13,538 nucleotides of DNA from DATGFK01 sp040007395 (GCA_040007395.1 JBDTVG010000030.1:1-13538); one strand, 5' to 3'; shown: positions 1 through 8,520, numbered from the stretch's first letter. The notes: generated by a model not told the origin, from the letters alone. A program made the numbers and translations.

Positions 1-100
1 CCCTTTAAGATGTCTATTGCTGAATTCTCGCTTTAGCTTGCACCATTAGTTACTATTTGCATCTGTTGAATAAAAGTTCGATCAGATTTTGCCCATAAAA

Positions 101-124
101 GGCGCGATACAAAGCTATCGCGCC
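101..124 (-). terminator. Intrinsic terminator of the ABC exporter operon
   Basis: A perfect 9-bp GC-rich stem (GGCGCGATA pairing with TATCGCGCC) encloses a 6-nt loop. Read on the minus strand it is followed by TTTTA. It lies about 70 nt past the stop codon of the last permease gene, the expected place for a rho-independent terminator. The plus-strand side is followed by GTAAAAAG, so it would not act as an intrinsic terminator in that direction. Positions 1-100 and 125-192 hold nothing else I can recognise. Confidence 0.8.
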
Positions 125-192
125 GTAAAAAGATTAAACATCATCGTAGAGACAAGTTTATATCACAAGAGAGTCGCTACTTATCTCAGACG

Positions 193-1440
193 CTAGATTG
201 ACTTGCGAATCAGGCGCGGTAGATCGCGCAAACGCGGCAATTGGCCTGAAAGCAATGTATTGACCCGAAACAGCCGACCTGCTACCCAGATCGCCAGCGC
301 AATGGTTAGCATCAACAGGCTAATACTGATCGCTAGTTCGAGCGGCGGCACGTCGCTAATCGCAATGCGACTGACCATTGTGAGTGGCGCGGTGATCGGA
401 AAAAGGCTTAGACCCACTGCCAGCGGCCCACCCGGCGAGGCAGTAATGATCGATAGTGCGTACATAGGCAGCGCGAACGGCAGCGTGATAAACGCCGCCA
501 ACTGTGGCCCTTCGCGCATATTGGTTGCCAACGCACCAATCGAGGTATAGACAGCAGCCAGTAGTAAATAGCCAAGCACAAAATATATCAGCAGCACTAC
601 AAGCTGGATGCCACTTGGTGGTTTAACGCCGAGCATCTGGGGAATAAGCGTTGGCAACTGTTGGACGATAAATAGCAGGGTAACTCCCCATAGCAGCATC
701 TGGATCAAACCGAGCAAGCCAAGCGCTAAAATCTTCCCAGCGAGCAGTTCAACAGGCCGGATCGAGGACAGCAAGATCTCGATCATACGACTCTCTTTTT
801 CTTCAACAATACTTTGCATCAAGTAGCCACTCGTAATAAACGAGCTGAAGATCAGAGTTAGGCTAAAGACGTAAGCTAAGAAATACGAGGTGTCGCCACT
901 GGTAGTCTGTTTGGCAGTACCCGCTTCGTTGATTGCATGTGATGACACAACAATCGACGACTGGAGGCGTTCGATCAGATTTGGATCGATATTTTTGCCC
1001 GCTGACAAACTGTCGATGATCAAACTTTTCAGTCCAGTGTTGCTCAGATTGCTGAAACTAAAGCGATCAAAAAACTGGTTCACTTCGCCTGTTCTTAGAT
1101 AATCCTGCGCGATCACATAATAACCGCCGATCTGGTTGCTGCGAACTGCCGCCTGCGCTTCATCTTCGCTGTCAAAGCGGATCAAGCCACTGAACAGGGA
1201 GGGCGGCTCCATTAGGCCAGATTGGTCTACAAAGCCCACAGGTCGGAAACTGGCATTATCTTTGGTTTTGCTCAGATCGACACTTAACCCGGTATCTGCT
1301 GGACGTATCTGCTGATAGATCCGAAACCCGAAGAAAATTAATAACACGATCAACGGTACGCCCACTGACATAAAACGGTAGGCACGTCGGCGGCTTTGAC
1401 GACGGAATTCATATAGGAAAATGCGGGCGATAGCAGTCAT
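193..1440 (-). CDS. ABC-2 family permease, second subunit (NatB/YhaP-like)
   Basis: This is the membrane subunit of an ABC exporter, 415 aa. Visible segments are an N-terminal cytoplasmic basic stretch, a first membrane helix (about 26-43), a large extracytoplasmic domain (about 45-183) and a C-terminal block of five hydrophobic segments (about 184-207, 233-259, 279-305, 315-333 and 368-391). The motif EEKESRM at 213-219, followed by EILLSSIRP, is characteristic of ABC-2 permeases of the NatB/YhaP type. The ATG overlaps the stop of the preceding permease by 4 bp (ATGA), which indicates translational coupling, and GAGGT lies 7 nt upstream. It is a paralogue of that neighbour (same layout, same EEKE-RM motif), so the transporter is probably a heterodimer. 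The family includes sodium and drug or peptide exporters; the substrate cannot be read from sequence. Confidence 0.9.
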   Translation of the reverse strand: MTAIARIFLYEFRRQSRRRAYRFMSVGVPLIVLLIFFGFRIYQQIRPADTGLSVDLSKTKDNASFRPVGFVDQSGLMEPPSLFSGLIRFDSEDEAQAAVRSNQIGGYYVIAQDYLRTGEVNQFFDRFSFSNLSNTGLKSLIIDSLSAGKNIDPNLIERLQSSIVVSSHAINEAGTAKQTTSGDTSYFLAYVFSLTLIFSSFITSGYLMQSIVEEKESRMIEILLSSIRPVELLAGKILALGLLGLIQMLLWGVTLLFIVQQLPTLIPQMLGVKPPSGIQLVVLLIYFVLGYLLLAAVYTSIGALATNMREGPQLAAFITLPFALPMYALSIITASPGGPLAVGLSLFPITAPLTMVSRIAISDVPPLELAISISLLMLTIALAIWVAGRLFRVNTLLSGQLPRLRDLPRLIRKSI

Positions 1441-2708
1441 GGGGCGACCTCATGATTGGGGATCACAATAACCTGTCGGCCTGCTCGCAGGGATCGCGCA
1501 ATATCGCGCAGGCTAAGACGCTTGCCGTAGTTGAGCATTCCCAGCCGGAAGATCCGTGCCGCCAGCCAGATCAGCGCGGCAAAACTGACAATCAGAAGGA
1601 ACAAGCTGAGGGCGATCTGTGACGGCGGCACATTAGCCCACGACAGGCGGAACACCATCCCTACTGGTGCAGTCAACGGAAACAAGCTTAAGAATACGGG
1701 AAGCGTGCCATTTGGGTCAATGATAAAGCTAAACGACAGAATGAACGGCAACAGTGAGATGATCGACAGGAAACTACCTAACTGACGACTCTCCTGCTCG
1801 GCATTGACCGACGCGCCAACGCCAAACATGATTGCGCTGTTGACCAGATAGCCAAGCAAGAAAAACGCTAACAGCAGCAATAAGTAACCGGGCGTAAGCT
1901 GCAAACTGCTCAAAATTTGCCCCACATTGAAGCCGCCACGCAGCCCGCCAAAGATCAGCACAATCACCGACCAGATCAATACCTGAGTCAACCCCAAGGT
2001 GCCTAGACCGAGGATCTTGCCCCACAGTATTTCGGTAGGTCGAACGCTTGTGATAAATACTTCGACCATGCGATTTTCTTTTTCTTCGACCAAGCCTGAC
2101 ATCAGAAATTGTGAGGTCGTATTGGCGGCGGTAAAGATCAGGATACCCAGAATAAACGGCACAATAAACGCCGCAAACAGCGCTGAAGACTCTAGTTTTT
2201 CGGTGCTGCCAATACGGAAGATCGACAGCTTTTCCAGCGGCGCTTGCAATCGATTAGCAAGCACAGGATCGCCTAACCGCGTGCTGAGTGCATCTTTAAT
2301 GGTTTGATCGAGGCTGTTCTGCAATCCCTCAGAAAGACCCAGTGTTGCGCGATTGTATGCCTCGATATGCCCGCTACTCATAAAGTCGGCAGGGATAATA
2401 TAGTAGCCGTCCAACGACTTGCTGGCGACTGCTGCCGCCGCTTCTGGCGAGGTCACCATCTCAAACGGTTCGGGCAGCTTGACCAGTGGCTTACCAGCAC
2501 TATCGACTAATACACCCGCTTTATCGACAATACCAATATGCTTATAGTTGCTGGTGTCGGTCAGGGATTGCTGGACGAGGCCAAAAACTACCAACATAAT
2601 GACAATCGTGAACAGCGGCACGCCCACCGCCGTAAATAGGAAAGTGCGGCGGCGGAAATTGTGAATATATTCGTATCTAGCGATTAGCCATATTTTGTGC
2701 AGGTTCAA
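1437..2708 (-). CDS. ABC-2 family permease, first subunit (NatB/YhaP-like)
   Basis: This is the other membrane subunit of the exporter, 423 aa from the chosen start. It has a first helix at about 22-45, an extracytoplasmic domain at about 48-176, and hydrophobic segments at about 177-195, 230-255, 273-297, 311-330 and 365-385. EEKENRM at 208-214 is the ABC-2 signature. I place the start at a TTG (2708), giving MNLHKIWLIARYEY. AAGAAGG lies 5 nt upstream, and the resulting N-terminus matches that of the paralogue downstream. A longer in-frame start at 2765 would add 19 residues buried in the ATPase gene and is less likely. The chosen start overlaps the ATPase gene by 32 bp and the stop overlaps the next permease by 4 bp, so all three are one operon. 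Substrate unknown. Confidence 0.87.
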   Translation of the reverse strand: MNLHKIWLIARYEYIHNFRRRTFLFTAVGVPLFTIVIMLVVFGLVQQSLTDTSNYKHIGIVDKAGVLVDSAGKPLVKLPEPFEMVTSPEAAAAVASKSLDGYYIIPADFMSSGHIEAYNRATLGLSEGLQNSLDQTIKDALSTRLGDPVLANRLQAPLEKLSIFRIGSTEKLESSALFAAFIVPFILGILIFTAANTTSQFLMSGLVEEKENRMVEVFITSVRPTEILWGKILGLGTLGLTQVLIWSVIVLIFGGLRGGFNVGQILSSLQLTPGYLLLLLAFFLLGYLVNSAIMFGVGASVNAEQESRQLGSFLSIISLLPFILSFSFIIDPNGTLPVFLSLFPLTAPVGMVFRLSWANVPPSQIALSLFLLIVSFAALIWLAARIFRLGMLNYGKRLSLRDIARSLRAGRQVIVIPNHEVAP

Positions 2709-3663
2709 TGCTGCCTTCTTTCCCTTGACTGTCCTGAGGGAACTCACCGTTATCGCCCGCCACACGGATAAAGATGTCGTTCAGGCTGGGGATTGCCAAA
2801 GCAAAACTCCGTACATGATAGTCGGGATTAGCCGCCAGCGCTTGCATAATCTGATCGGGTGTCGTGTGATCGTCGAGCATTAGTGTAGCGCTGCGTCCCC
2901 CTTCGCCGGGACGAACTGACTGCACACCGGGCAAGTTCTGCCAGTCGCCCTGCCCCGACACCGTCACAGCGTTTTCGGCGTACTGCTGGCGGACTTCATC
3001 GACAGAACCGTACAGCACCCGTTTGCCATGATTAACCATCAGCAGCCGATCCGCCATCTCCTCGACTTGGTGCATCTCGTGAATGCTCATCACAATCGTG
3101 CGACCTCTGGCCTTGAGATTATAGATGATATTCTTGATCATCTCGGTATTGACCGGATCGAGACCCGAAAATGGCTCGTCGATAATTAACAGTTCTGGGT
3201 CGTGCAAGATCGTCGCAACAAACTGAACTTTTTGCGACATGCCCCGACTTAATTCGCTAACTTTGCTTTTCTTATTTTCGCCTAGCCCGACTTCTTCCAA
3301 GAGCAGATTCGCCCGTTTGGAAGCATTGGCAGTACTCATGCCTTTGAGCGTTCCCAGATAGATCAGGAGTTCGAGCAGGGGAACACTTTTGTAGAGGCCG
3401 CGTTCTTCGGGCAGATAGCCAATCCGCTGCTTGGTAGCTTCCACAAAGGGGCCGCCCAACACCTCAAGTGTCCCGCTATCGGGCTTGATAATGTCAAGGA
3501 TCATACGGATTGTGCTGGTCTTGCCCGCGCCATTGGGGCCAAGCATACTGAAGATCTCGCCGCTGTACACGTCAAAGCTCAAGTTATCAACGGCGATATG
3601 TTGACCATAGCGTTTAGTAATACCGTTTACTGTGATCGCTTTGGGTCGAGAACTTGTCACCAT
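2677..3663 (-). CDS. ABC transporter ATP-binding protein (NatA/YhaQ-like)
   Basis: This cytoplasmic ATPase would power the two permeases encoded immediately downstream; 328 aa. Walker A GPNGAGKT is at 42-49, signature LSRGMSQ at 138-144, Walker B LLIIDE at 158-163 with catalytic Glu163, and the H-loop His is at 195. The Q-loop reads YLPEERGLY with Glu in place of the usual Gln, which is common in the YhaQ/NatA subfamily. Residues from about 225 to 318 form the C-terminal accessory domain seen after the ATPase core in this subfamily (DUF4162-like). I chose ATG 3663 over an in-frame start at 3735 because AAGGAG precedes it (spacing 12 nt) and the homology begins just after it; the 24 extra residues look non-coding. 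Last codons overlap the first permease. The substrate could be ions, peptides or drugs. Confidence 0.92.
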   Translation of the reverse strand: MVTSSRPKAITVNGITKRYGQHIAVDNLSFDVYSGEIFSMLGPNGAGKTSTIRMILDIIKPDSGTLEVLGGPFVEATKQRIGYLPEERGLYKSVPLLELLIYLGTLKGMSTANASKRANLLLEEVGLGENKKSKVSELSRGMSQKVQFVATILHDPELLIIDEPFSGLDPVNTEMIKNIIYNLKARGRTIVMSIHEMHQVEEMADRLLMVNHGKRVLYGSVDEVRQQYAENAVTVSGQGDWQNLPGVQSVRPGEGGRSATLMLDDHTTPDQIMQALAANPDYHVRSFALAIPSLNDIFIRVAGDNGEFPQDSQGKEGSIEPAQNMANR

Positions 3664-3737
3664 CGTTTTTCGGTACTCCTTGAGGCCAAACCAAGCGAGG
3701 CCAGTTTTTTCAACGGGCCTGTAGTGGGGTAGCAAAC

Positions 3738-3764
3738 GTGAGAGGCCGTTTAGAGGACTCTCAC
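3738..3764 (-). other. Hairpin between the RRM gene and the ABC operon
   Basis: GTGAGAG at 3738-3744 pairs perfectly with CTCTCAC at 3758-3764. After one mismatch, CC and GG add two more pairs, leaving a 7-nt loop. It lies about 20 nt past the RRM stop codon and about 75 nt before the ATPase start. No T-run follows on either strand, so it is not a textbook terminator. It may be a partial terminator, an mRNA-processing site or a 5'-leader structure of the exporter mRNA. Confidence 0.35.
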
Positions 3765-3783
3765 CGCAGGGTATTTTGTGGAA

Positions 3784-4056
3784 TTAAGATTGCTGTGCAG
3801 CCTCGCGGGGCCGGCTGCGCGGCGGGACAGCATAGACAATCAAGCGCGAACCCGCCAAAACATAACCATTGTAACGCCGAATGGCCTCACGGGCATCTTC
3901 AGGCGAAGCCATCTCGACAAAGGCAAAGGTCTGGACGGTGGAGGCATTCATCACACTGACTGACTCAACATCTCCGACCTCTGTAAAGAGGTTAACTAGC
4001 TGCCCCTCCGTAACATTTGAGGGAAGGTCACCAACGTATAGTCTTTTATGATTCAT
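3784..4056 (-). CDS. Small RNA-binding protein with a single RRM domain
   Basis: A 90-aa protein consisting of almost nothing but one RNA recognition motif. RNP2 is LYVGDL at 6-11 and RNP1 is QTFAFVEM at 42-49. The aromatic residues Phe44 and Phe46 that stack on RNA are kept, but the usual basic-Gly start of RNP1 ([KR]-G-F) is replaced by Gln-Thr. A short tail (about 78-90) is rich in Pro, Arg and Gln. Size and layout match the single-RRM proteins of cyanobacteria, Chloroflexota and other bacteria, which are often cold- or stress-responsive; that role is family knowledge, not shown here. The start is the only ATG giving a complete beta1 strand, but no good ribosome binding site is visible. 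It reads in the same direction as the ABC operon, 120 bp upstream of the ATPase start, so co-transcription is possible. Confidence 0.88.
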   Translation of the reverse strand: MNHKRLYVGDLPSNVTEGQLVNLFTEVGDVESVSVMNASTVQTFAFVEMASPEDAREAIRRYNGYVLAGSRLIVYAVPPRSRPREAAQQS

Positions 4057-4463
4057 CTTGTTTTGTGTCCCAATGTTAATCGTCGTTACAACTCGGATAA
4101 TCAGACTCTATGGTACATGGTACAACGTAATGCTTCAACCAACCAACCTATAAACTGGGACGTATTTTTTATGAAGGCCGATCTGGAAACGCAATCTTGC
4201 TGTAGATAAACGTACCACCGTAGCAAAATACGGTTTTACAGGATTAGGGGAGCGGATACTTCAGCAATCTTGTTCAATGTCTACCTCAACTCTGGATGTA
4301 CCCTATATACAATTACTTTCATTTATGTTACCACAACTTTCATTAATACGAGGTAGTACTCAAGTAGGACAGGTAAAAAGCAGGATAAGTCGTTAAGCCT
4401 CACTGTACTCACCAAATCTCAACGTCGTAGAGAATGATTATTTTGGTTGAGAAGAAGTGCAAA
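4057..4463. other. AT-rich intergenic region, no gene seen
   Basis: About 400 bp separate the RRM start from the terminator of the PPC operon. No open frame with coding character is present on either strand. It should hold the promoter and 5' leader of the RRM gene (minus strand), but I find no convincing -35/-10 pair. Small structures visible are a hairpin ACCGTA-GCAAAA-TACGGT followed by TTT on the plus strand (4217-4237) and a local repeat GGTAC-AT-GGTAC near 4112-4122. A long untranslated leader would fit bacterial RRM genes controlled at the RNA level, but this is speculative. Confidence 0.5.
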
Positions 4464-4488
4464 GGCACATCGCTAATGGCGATGTGCC
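4464..4488 (-). terminator. Intrinsic terminator of the PPC-repeat operon
   Basis: A perfect 10-bp stem (GGCACATCGC with GCGATGTGCC) closes a 5-nt loop. It lies 8 nt past the TAA stop of the four-repeat PPC protein. On the minus strand the stem is followed by TTTGCACTTCTTCT, a T-rich though interrupted tail. Position, stem strength and tail all fit the end of the minus-strand two-gene operon. Confidence 0.78.
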
Positions 4489-4496
4489 GCAATATA

Positions 4497-5975
4497 TTAA
4501 TTCTGGCTTTTCGGGGTAAGTGTGAGGATATAAGATCCCAGAGTCGTACCGTTGATACGCCCCCGCCGCGTAGCAATGATCACATAATTGCCTGTGGCAG
4601 TCAATTTGATCGTGGTTAGTTTGGCATCGCCTGTTCCCGGATCATCCTGCGCGATCTGCTTGCCAGCCGGATCAAGGAAGATCAACTGGGCGATCAAGTT
4701 ACCAGACGTAACTGCCATATTCATACTAAGGACTTCGCCAGCGGTTCCGGCAAAGGTGTACTGCTGTTCGGCACTGCTGTCACTGATAATAGCGCTCACC
4801 GCGCTGCCGTATTGTAGGGTCAATTTACCGTTTGCCCCGACGGTTGCGCCATTCCGCCCCACCATCGAAAGCGAATAGTCGCCTGCCGTGATCCCCTTAT
4901 CGCGATTGAAGCGGGACACCATCAGGACATAGCTGCCTGCGACGGGTACAGTGTAGGCCGAGATCCGCGCATTTTGACCACGCAGGCCGCTGTCGTTGTT
5001 GGCAAGTTCCTTGAGATCGCTGGTGTACAGAGTGAGCGTTGGGTCAAGGTTGCCGCGTGTGCGTTCAGCGTTGATGGTCAGAACATCGCCTTTTTTCGCT
5101 TCGATCAGGTAAAAACGCATCACGTTATCTGCGTCAATCGTACCAGTCTCCACGCTGCCATAGTCCAGCAGAATGGATCTTTCGGGGATATTGCCGAGCC
5201 GTTCCGGCGAAAGCCGATCTAGCGAGAGCGAGAATCCACCACTGCTTTCGCCAGCTTCGCGCCCAAAGCGGGTGGCGACCAACAGATAATTGCCCGACTT
5301 TTCGATGCGAAAATTATAGATACCCGCATCGAGTGTGCCGGGGCTTTCCGCGTCTTCGTCGTTGCTAACCAGCACGTTTCCCGCCGCATCTGCCAGAATC
5401 AGGAATGAATCGAGATCGCCAGAGATACGCTGCATGGTCGCCTGAATAATATCGCCGCGTATGGCTCGAAAAGCGTAGATGTGCTGAAATTGCTGTGTGC
5501 TGATTTCGTTAACGATGCTGTCACCGTAGTGCAGCGCGGTATCCGCATCACCAGTTATCCCGACTCGCGAGAGGGTTAGCGAATAACTCCCAGTAGTTAG
5601 GCCGCGTTCCTGCCCAAAGCGCGTCACGATCAAAAAGTATGTACTGTCACGCGGTAGCTGTTCGGATACTAACTCGGCATTAAAGTCGGGGATACTATCG
5701 TCATCGCTGGCAATTAGTTTATTCTGGTCATCGGCAAGGATTAGCACCGGATCAAGCGTGCCATCAGTGTTGGTCAGGGACACATCGATGATGTCGCCCT
5801 TGCGCCCCTGAAAAGTATAGACAACCCGAAACGCATCATTAGTGATCGTGCCTGTCACGGTTTGCCCAAAGTCTATGGTGTTACTCGGTTGGGTCGTTTG
5901 AGCGCGAACAAAATCCGGTGCGATGAGCAGCAGGCACAGTGAAACTAGAAAAACTATACGAGCGCGATGAATCAT
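4497..5975 (-). CDS. Secreted protein of four PPC-like beta-sandwich repeats
   Basis: 492 aa. Residues 1-25 are a Sec signal peptide: basic start, a hydrophobic core around 8-19 and a likely cleavage after Val-Arg-Ala. The mature part is four tandem repeats of about 105 residues at roughly 33-138, 147-253, 268-372 and 384-488. Each runs: DYG/DFG start, a strand ending YxFxxxxGD, a GxLDPxLxL segment, an acidic loop (DDDS, NDED, NNDS, DDPG), then GxYxLxxTRxxxxxGxTxGxYxLxL. This pattern is that of the bacterial pre-peptidase C-terminal (PPC) domain, normally an accessory to secreted peptidases. No catalytic domain, C-terminal helix or sorting signal is present, so it is probably released or non-covalently bound at the surface. 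It starts 16 bp after the stop of the seven-repeat paralogue, in one operon. No strong ribosome binding site is visible. Binding partner unknown; the acidic loops could hold calcium (inference). Confidence 0.86.
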   Translation of the reverse strand: MIHRARIVFLVSLCLLLIAPDFVRAQTTQPSNTIDFGQTVTGTITNDAFRVVYTFQGRKGDIIDVSLTNTDGTLDPVLILADDQNKLIASDDDSIPDFNAELVSEQLPRDSTYFLIVTRFGQERGLTTGSYSLTLSRVGITGDADTALHYGDSIVNEISTQQFQHIYAFRAIRGDIIQATMQRISGDLDSFLILADAAGNVLVSNDEDAESPGTLDAGIYNFRIEKSGNYLLVATRFGREAGESSGGFSLSLDRLSPERLGNIPERSILLDYGSVETGTIDADNVMRFYLIEAKKGDVLTINAERTRGNLDPTLTLYTSDLKELANNDSGLRGQNARISAYTVPVAGSYVLMVSRFNRDKGITAGDYSLSMVGRNGATVGANGKLTLQYGSAVSAIISDSSAEQQYTFAGTAGEVLSMNMAVTSGNLIAQLIFLDPAGKQIAQDDPGTGDAKLTTIKLTATGNYVIIATRRGRINGTTLGSYILTLTPKSQN

Positions 5976-5991
5976 AGTGGTTAGTGAGTGC

Positions 5992-8478
5992 TTAATTATC
6001 TTTAGTGAGCGTCAGTACAAAAGTGCCTATGGTCTTGCCCTGTGCCGCATCAGCGCGAGTGGCGGCGATGAGATATGGCCCACTGCGCGACAGCTTGAAC
6101 CGGATAATCGCGGCATCTTTGATCTCGGCGGAAGCGTCATTATTCCCAGCGATAAGCTTGGGCTTGCCGCCTGTATAGTCGTACAGATATAGCAGTGGAT
6201 CAAGTTCGTTGCCCGGTACATGGTTCATCTTGATCGTGATCAAGTCGCCAGCGCTGCCCGTAAACGTGTAATAGTACAAGAAGCGATCCGCAACAATCTC
6301 ACCGTTGACTACGCCGCCATAGGCAATAGGCAGAATATCCGGACCAGTCTGACGCGCCTTGATAGTAAGGATAAAGTCGCCAACGGTGTTGCCCCGCGCT
6401 TCTTGCGAACGGGTCGCTACAATAGTATACAGCCCCGCCTTCGGGGTGGTAACAGTCAACGTAGCGTTTTTGAGGCCAGCCGCAGTATCATCGTTGACTC
6501 CAAGCACATTGTTGTCAGCGTCGGTTATACCCACTAGTGGATCTAAGGTCGAGCCGGGGGCAGCGTCCATCGTCACCGTTAAGGTCATATTCTGCTGCGC
6601 CTGAACCGTGTAACGTACCTGATAAACCTCGTTCGTGATCTTCCCAGTGACAGGCTGATCGAAAGCCAGCACTCCCGGCGGCAGCGTCGGGGTTGGCTTG
6701 ATCGCACCCTTGAGGGTAATTGTGTAACTGCCCGCCGCAGGTTGATTCGGGCCACCTGCCCGCACCACAAAAATATAATAGGGCGCAGATTGCTTAATGA
6801 GTGTACTAGAGATTGACCCATTGGCGGCGGCGATCTGCTTAAAGTCTGTATCAGTCAACATTGTCACGGCTTGCAGTCCGTCTGTGGCGGCAAGATCAAC
6901 ACTGACTGCTGTGTCTGGTTGGGCATCAAAGTGATACAGCCCACCCACCGCTGATCCCTGTATAGCGGGTTGAGCCTGTTCTGTAACCAATGGAGTCCCA
7001 TAGACAAGCGAGTCAGACTGCGGCAAGCTCACTGTATCAAATACTAAGGTGAATGCGCCGCTGGTTGTACCTTTGGCGAGATTGGCACGGGTCGCGACCA
7101 GCGCATATTGCCCAGTTTCGGGGATCGTGATCTGCAAATGGGCGTTCTTGCCGCCGCCGCTGTTATCGTCCTCAGCCAGCGTTTCGCCTTTTACGTTTTG
7201 CAGCAGTAGATACGCATCAAGATCGCCATTGCCATCGACAGCGCTCATAGTGGCCTGAATCACATCGCCAGCCTGAGCGCTGAATACATAGGGGACGGCA
7301 TAGGTCGTGTCATCCACTGTTCCGGTTGGCTTATCGCCATAGTCAAGGGTGGCATAGTTCTGGAATTCCGGTGGTAGCGGTGGAGTTTGCCCCGGCTGAG
7401 AAACCGTTAACGCAAATTCGCCGCTGGTCGTGCCTGTTTGCTGCCCGCCGCGAGTGGCAACCACTGCATAAGTGCCGATGGCAGGCAGCACAACACTTAG
7501 TTCTGCAACGCCATTGCTGTCTGTTGCCTGAGCAATCGTCTTGCCATTGTCAATCGACACCACATAGAGATACGTGATCAGGTCACCGGACAGTCGCCGA
7601 AGTCGTGCAGTGATGGCCTGTCCTGCACTGCCCTGCAAGCTGTAGGTCTTTACGGCGTTGTCGTTATTGATCAGGCCGCGCACCGTCTGACCGGGTGTAA
7701 TGGCGGGGGTCGAAGTTTTTGCTACGAGCGTTTGGCGCAGCGTATAACTGCCTGCGCCGCTGGCTGCCGCCCGTGCCACGATGAGGAAATACAGAGTGTC
7801 CGCTGTCGCTTTGACGTTGAGGGGTTGCCCTAGTTCCGCACGCTCGACTTCGTGGAAGTCTGGAGTATACAGATACATGCCTGCCTGTAATTTATTGGGG
7901 CTATCGGCAATATCCAACGTAACAATGATCGGTTCGCTCTTGCGGATACGAATGACATACAGCCGAAACTGAACGGTATCGCTGAGATCGCCTTTGAGTT
8001 CTTCGCCAACTATGAACGGCGCGACAATCGGCACATCTGATACGCTAAGTGGGCCATTGGCAGCGCCTAGCGGCGCGGAACTATCCAGCATCAGGCTAAG
8101 GGTGTAGGTTCCCTGAATATCGCCCGATCCCTGTACAGCGGTCGCTTTGATAACGAAGTTGCCATCGGTAGGAATCACGAAGCGCAGTCTGGCGTTATGA
8201 TTGCCGCCGCTGTCATTATCAACAGCCAATACCGTTTGCTGCGACTCATCGACTAGAATCAGCAGTGGATCGAGCGTACCATCTTTTAGATCCATGGCAG
8301 CGATAATCGAGTCGCCCTGTTTGGCGGAAAATACATATAACACTTCGATCTGTGCCGTCGAAAGTGACCCGGTGACACTCTGCCCATAGGCAATCGGCTG
8401 TGGTGGAGCCTGCTGTGCCGCCACAGTTTGCAACGGAAGTACGCTTAAAACCAGTGCCAGCCATAGTACACCGCGCAT
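5992..8478 (-). CDS. Secreted protein of seven PPC-like beta-sandwich repeats
   Basis: 828 aa from the chosen ATG. Residues 1-21 form a Sec signal peptide ending in Val-Ala-Ala before Gln. Seven repeats follow at about 28-130, 153-251, 259-362, 376-482, 490-590, 603-708 and 716-825. Repeats 1, 4, 6 and 7 keep the full pattern (GxLDPLL or GDLDAYL, acidic DNDSGG/DDNSGG/NDD loop, GxYxIxATR, TxGxFxLTL). Repeats 2 and 5 are the most divergent and lack the acidic loop. Proline-rich linkers lie near 365-371 and 594-602. There is no enzyme domain, membrane anchor or sorting motif. A longer start at 8553 is excluded because it would lie upstream of the operon promoter and would bury the signal peptide 25 residues in. 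The gene is first in the operon with the four-repeat paralogue. It probably acts extracellularly in binding or adhesion (inference). Confidence 0.86.
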   Translation of the reverse strand: MRGVLWLALVLSVLPLQTVAAQQAPPQPIAYGQSVTGSLSTAQIEVLYVFSAKQGDSIIAAMDLKDGTLDPLLILVDESQQTVLAVDNDSGGNHNARLRFVIPTDGNFVIKATAVQGSGDIQGTYTLSLMLDSSAPLGAANGPLSVSDVPIVAPFIVGEELKGDLSDTVQFRLYVIRIRKSEPIIVTLDIADSPNKLQAGMYLYTPDFHEVERAELGQPLNVKATADTLYFLIVARAAASGAGSYTLRQTLVAKTSTPAITPGQTVRGLINNDNAVKTYSLQGSAGQAITARLRRLSGDLITYLYVVSIDNGKTIAQATDSNGVAELSVVLPAIGTYAVVATRGGQQTGTTSGEFALTVSQPGQTPPLPPEFQNYATLDYGDKPTGTVDDTTYAVPYVFSAQAGDVIQATMSAVDGNGDLDAYLLLQNVKGETLAEDDNSGGGKNAHLQITIPETGQYALVATRANLAKGTTSGAFTLVFDTVSLPQSDSLVYGTPLVTEQAQPAIQGSAVGGLYHFDAQPDTAVSVDLAATDGLQAVTMLTDTDFKQIAAANGSISSTLIKQSAPYYIFVVRAGGPNQPAAGSYTITLKGAIKPTPTLPPGVLAFDQPVTGKITNEVYQVRYTVQAQQNMTLTVTMDAAPGSTLDPLVGITDADNNVLGVNDDTAAGLKNATLTVTTPKAGLYTIVATRSQEARGNTVGDFILTIKARQTGPDILPIAYGGVVNGEIVADRFLYYYTFTGSAGDLITIKMNHVPGNELDPLLYLYDYTGGKPKLIAGNNDASAEIKDAAIIRFKLSRSGPYLIAATRADAAQGKTIGTFVLTLTKDN

Positions 8479-8520
8479 AAGGCTCTTTTCTGGGAAGCAT
8501 CTGCATCGATAATCCACCAC

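Noticed and set aside
3682..3747. Three copies of GAGGCC spaced 15 and 45 bp apart
   Set aside because: The copies are only 6 bp, the flanks differ, and one lies inside the hairpin stem region. Too short to call an iteron or operator array.
6220..6537. Plus-strand open frames antisense to the PPC genes
   Set aside because: Several such frames lie opposite the two long PPC genes. They lack ribosome binding sites and coding character and mirror the codon pattern of the real strand.
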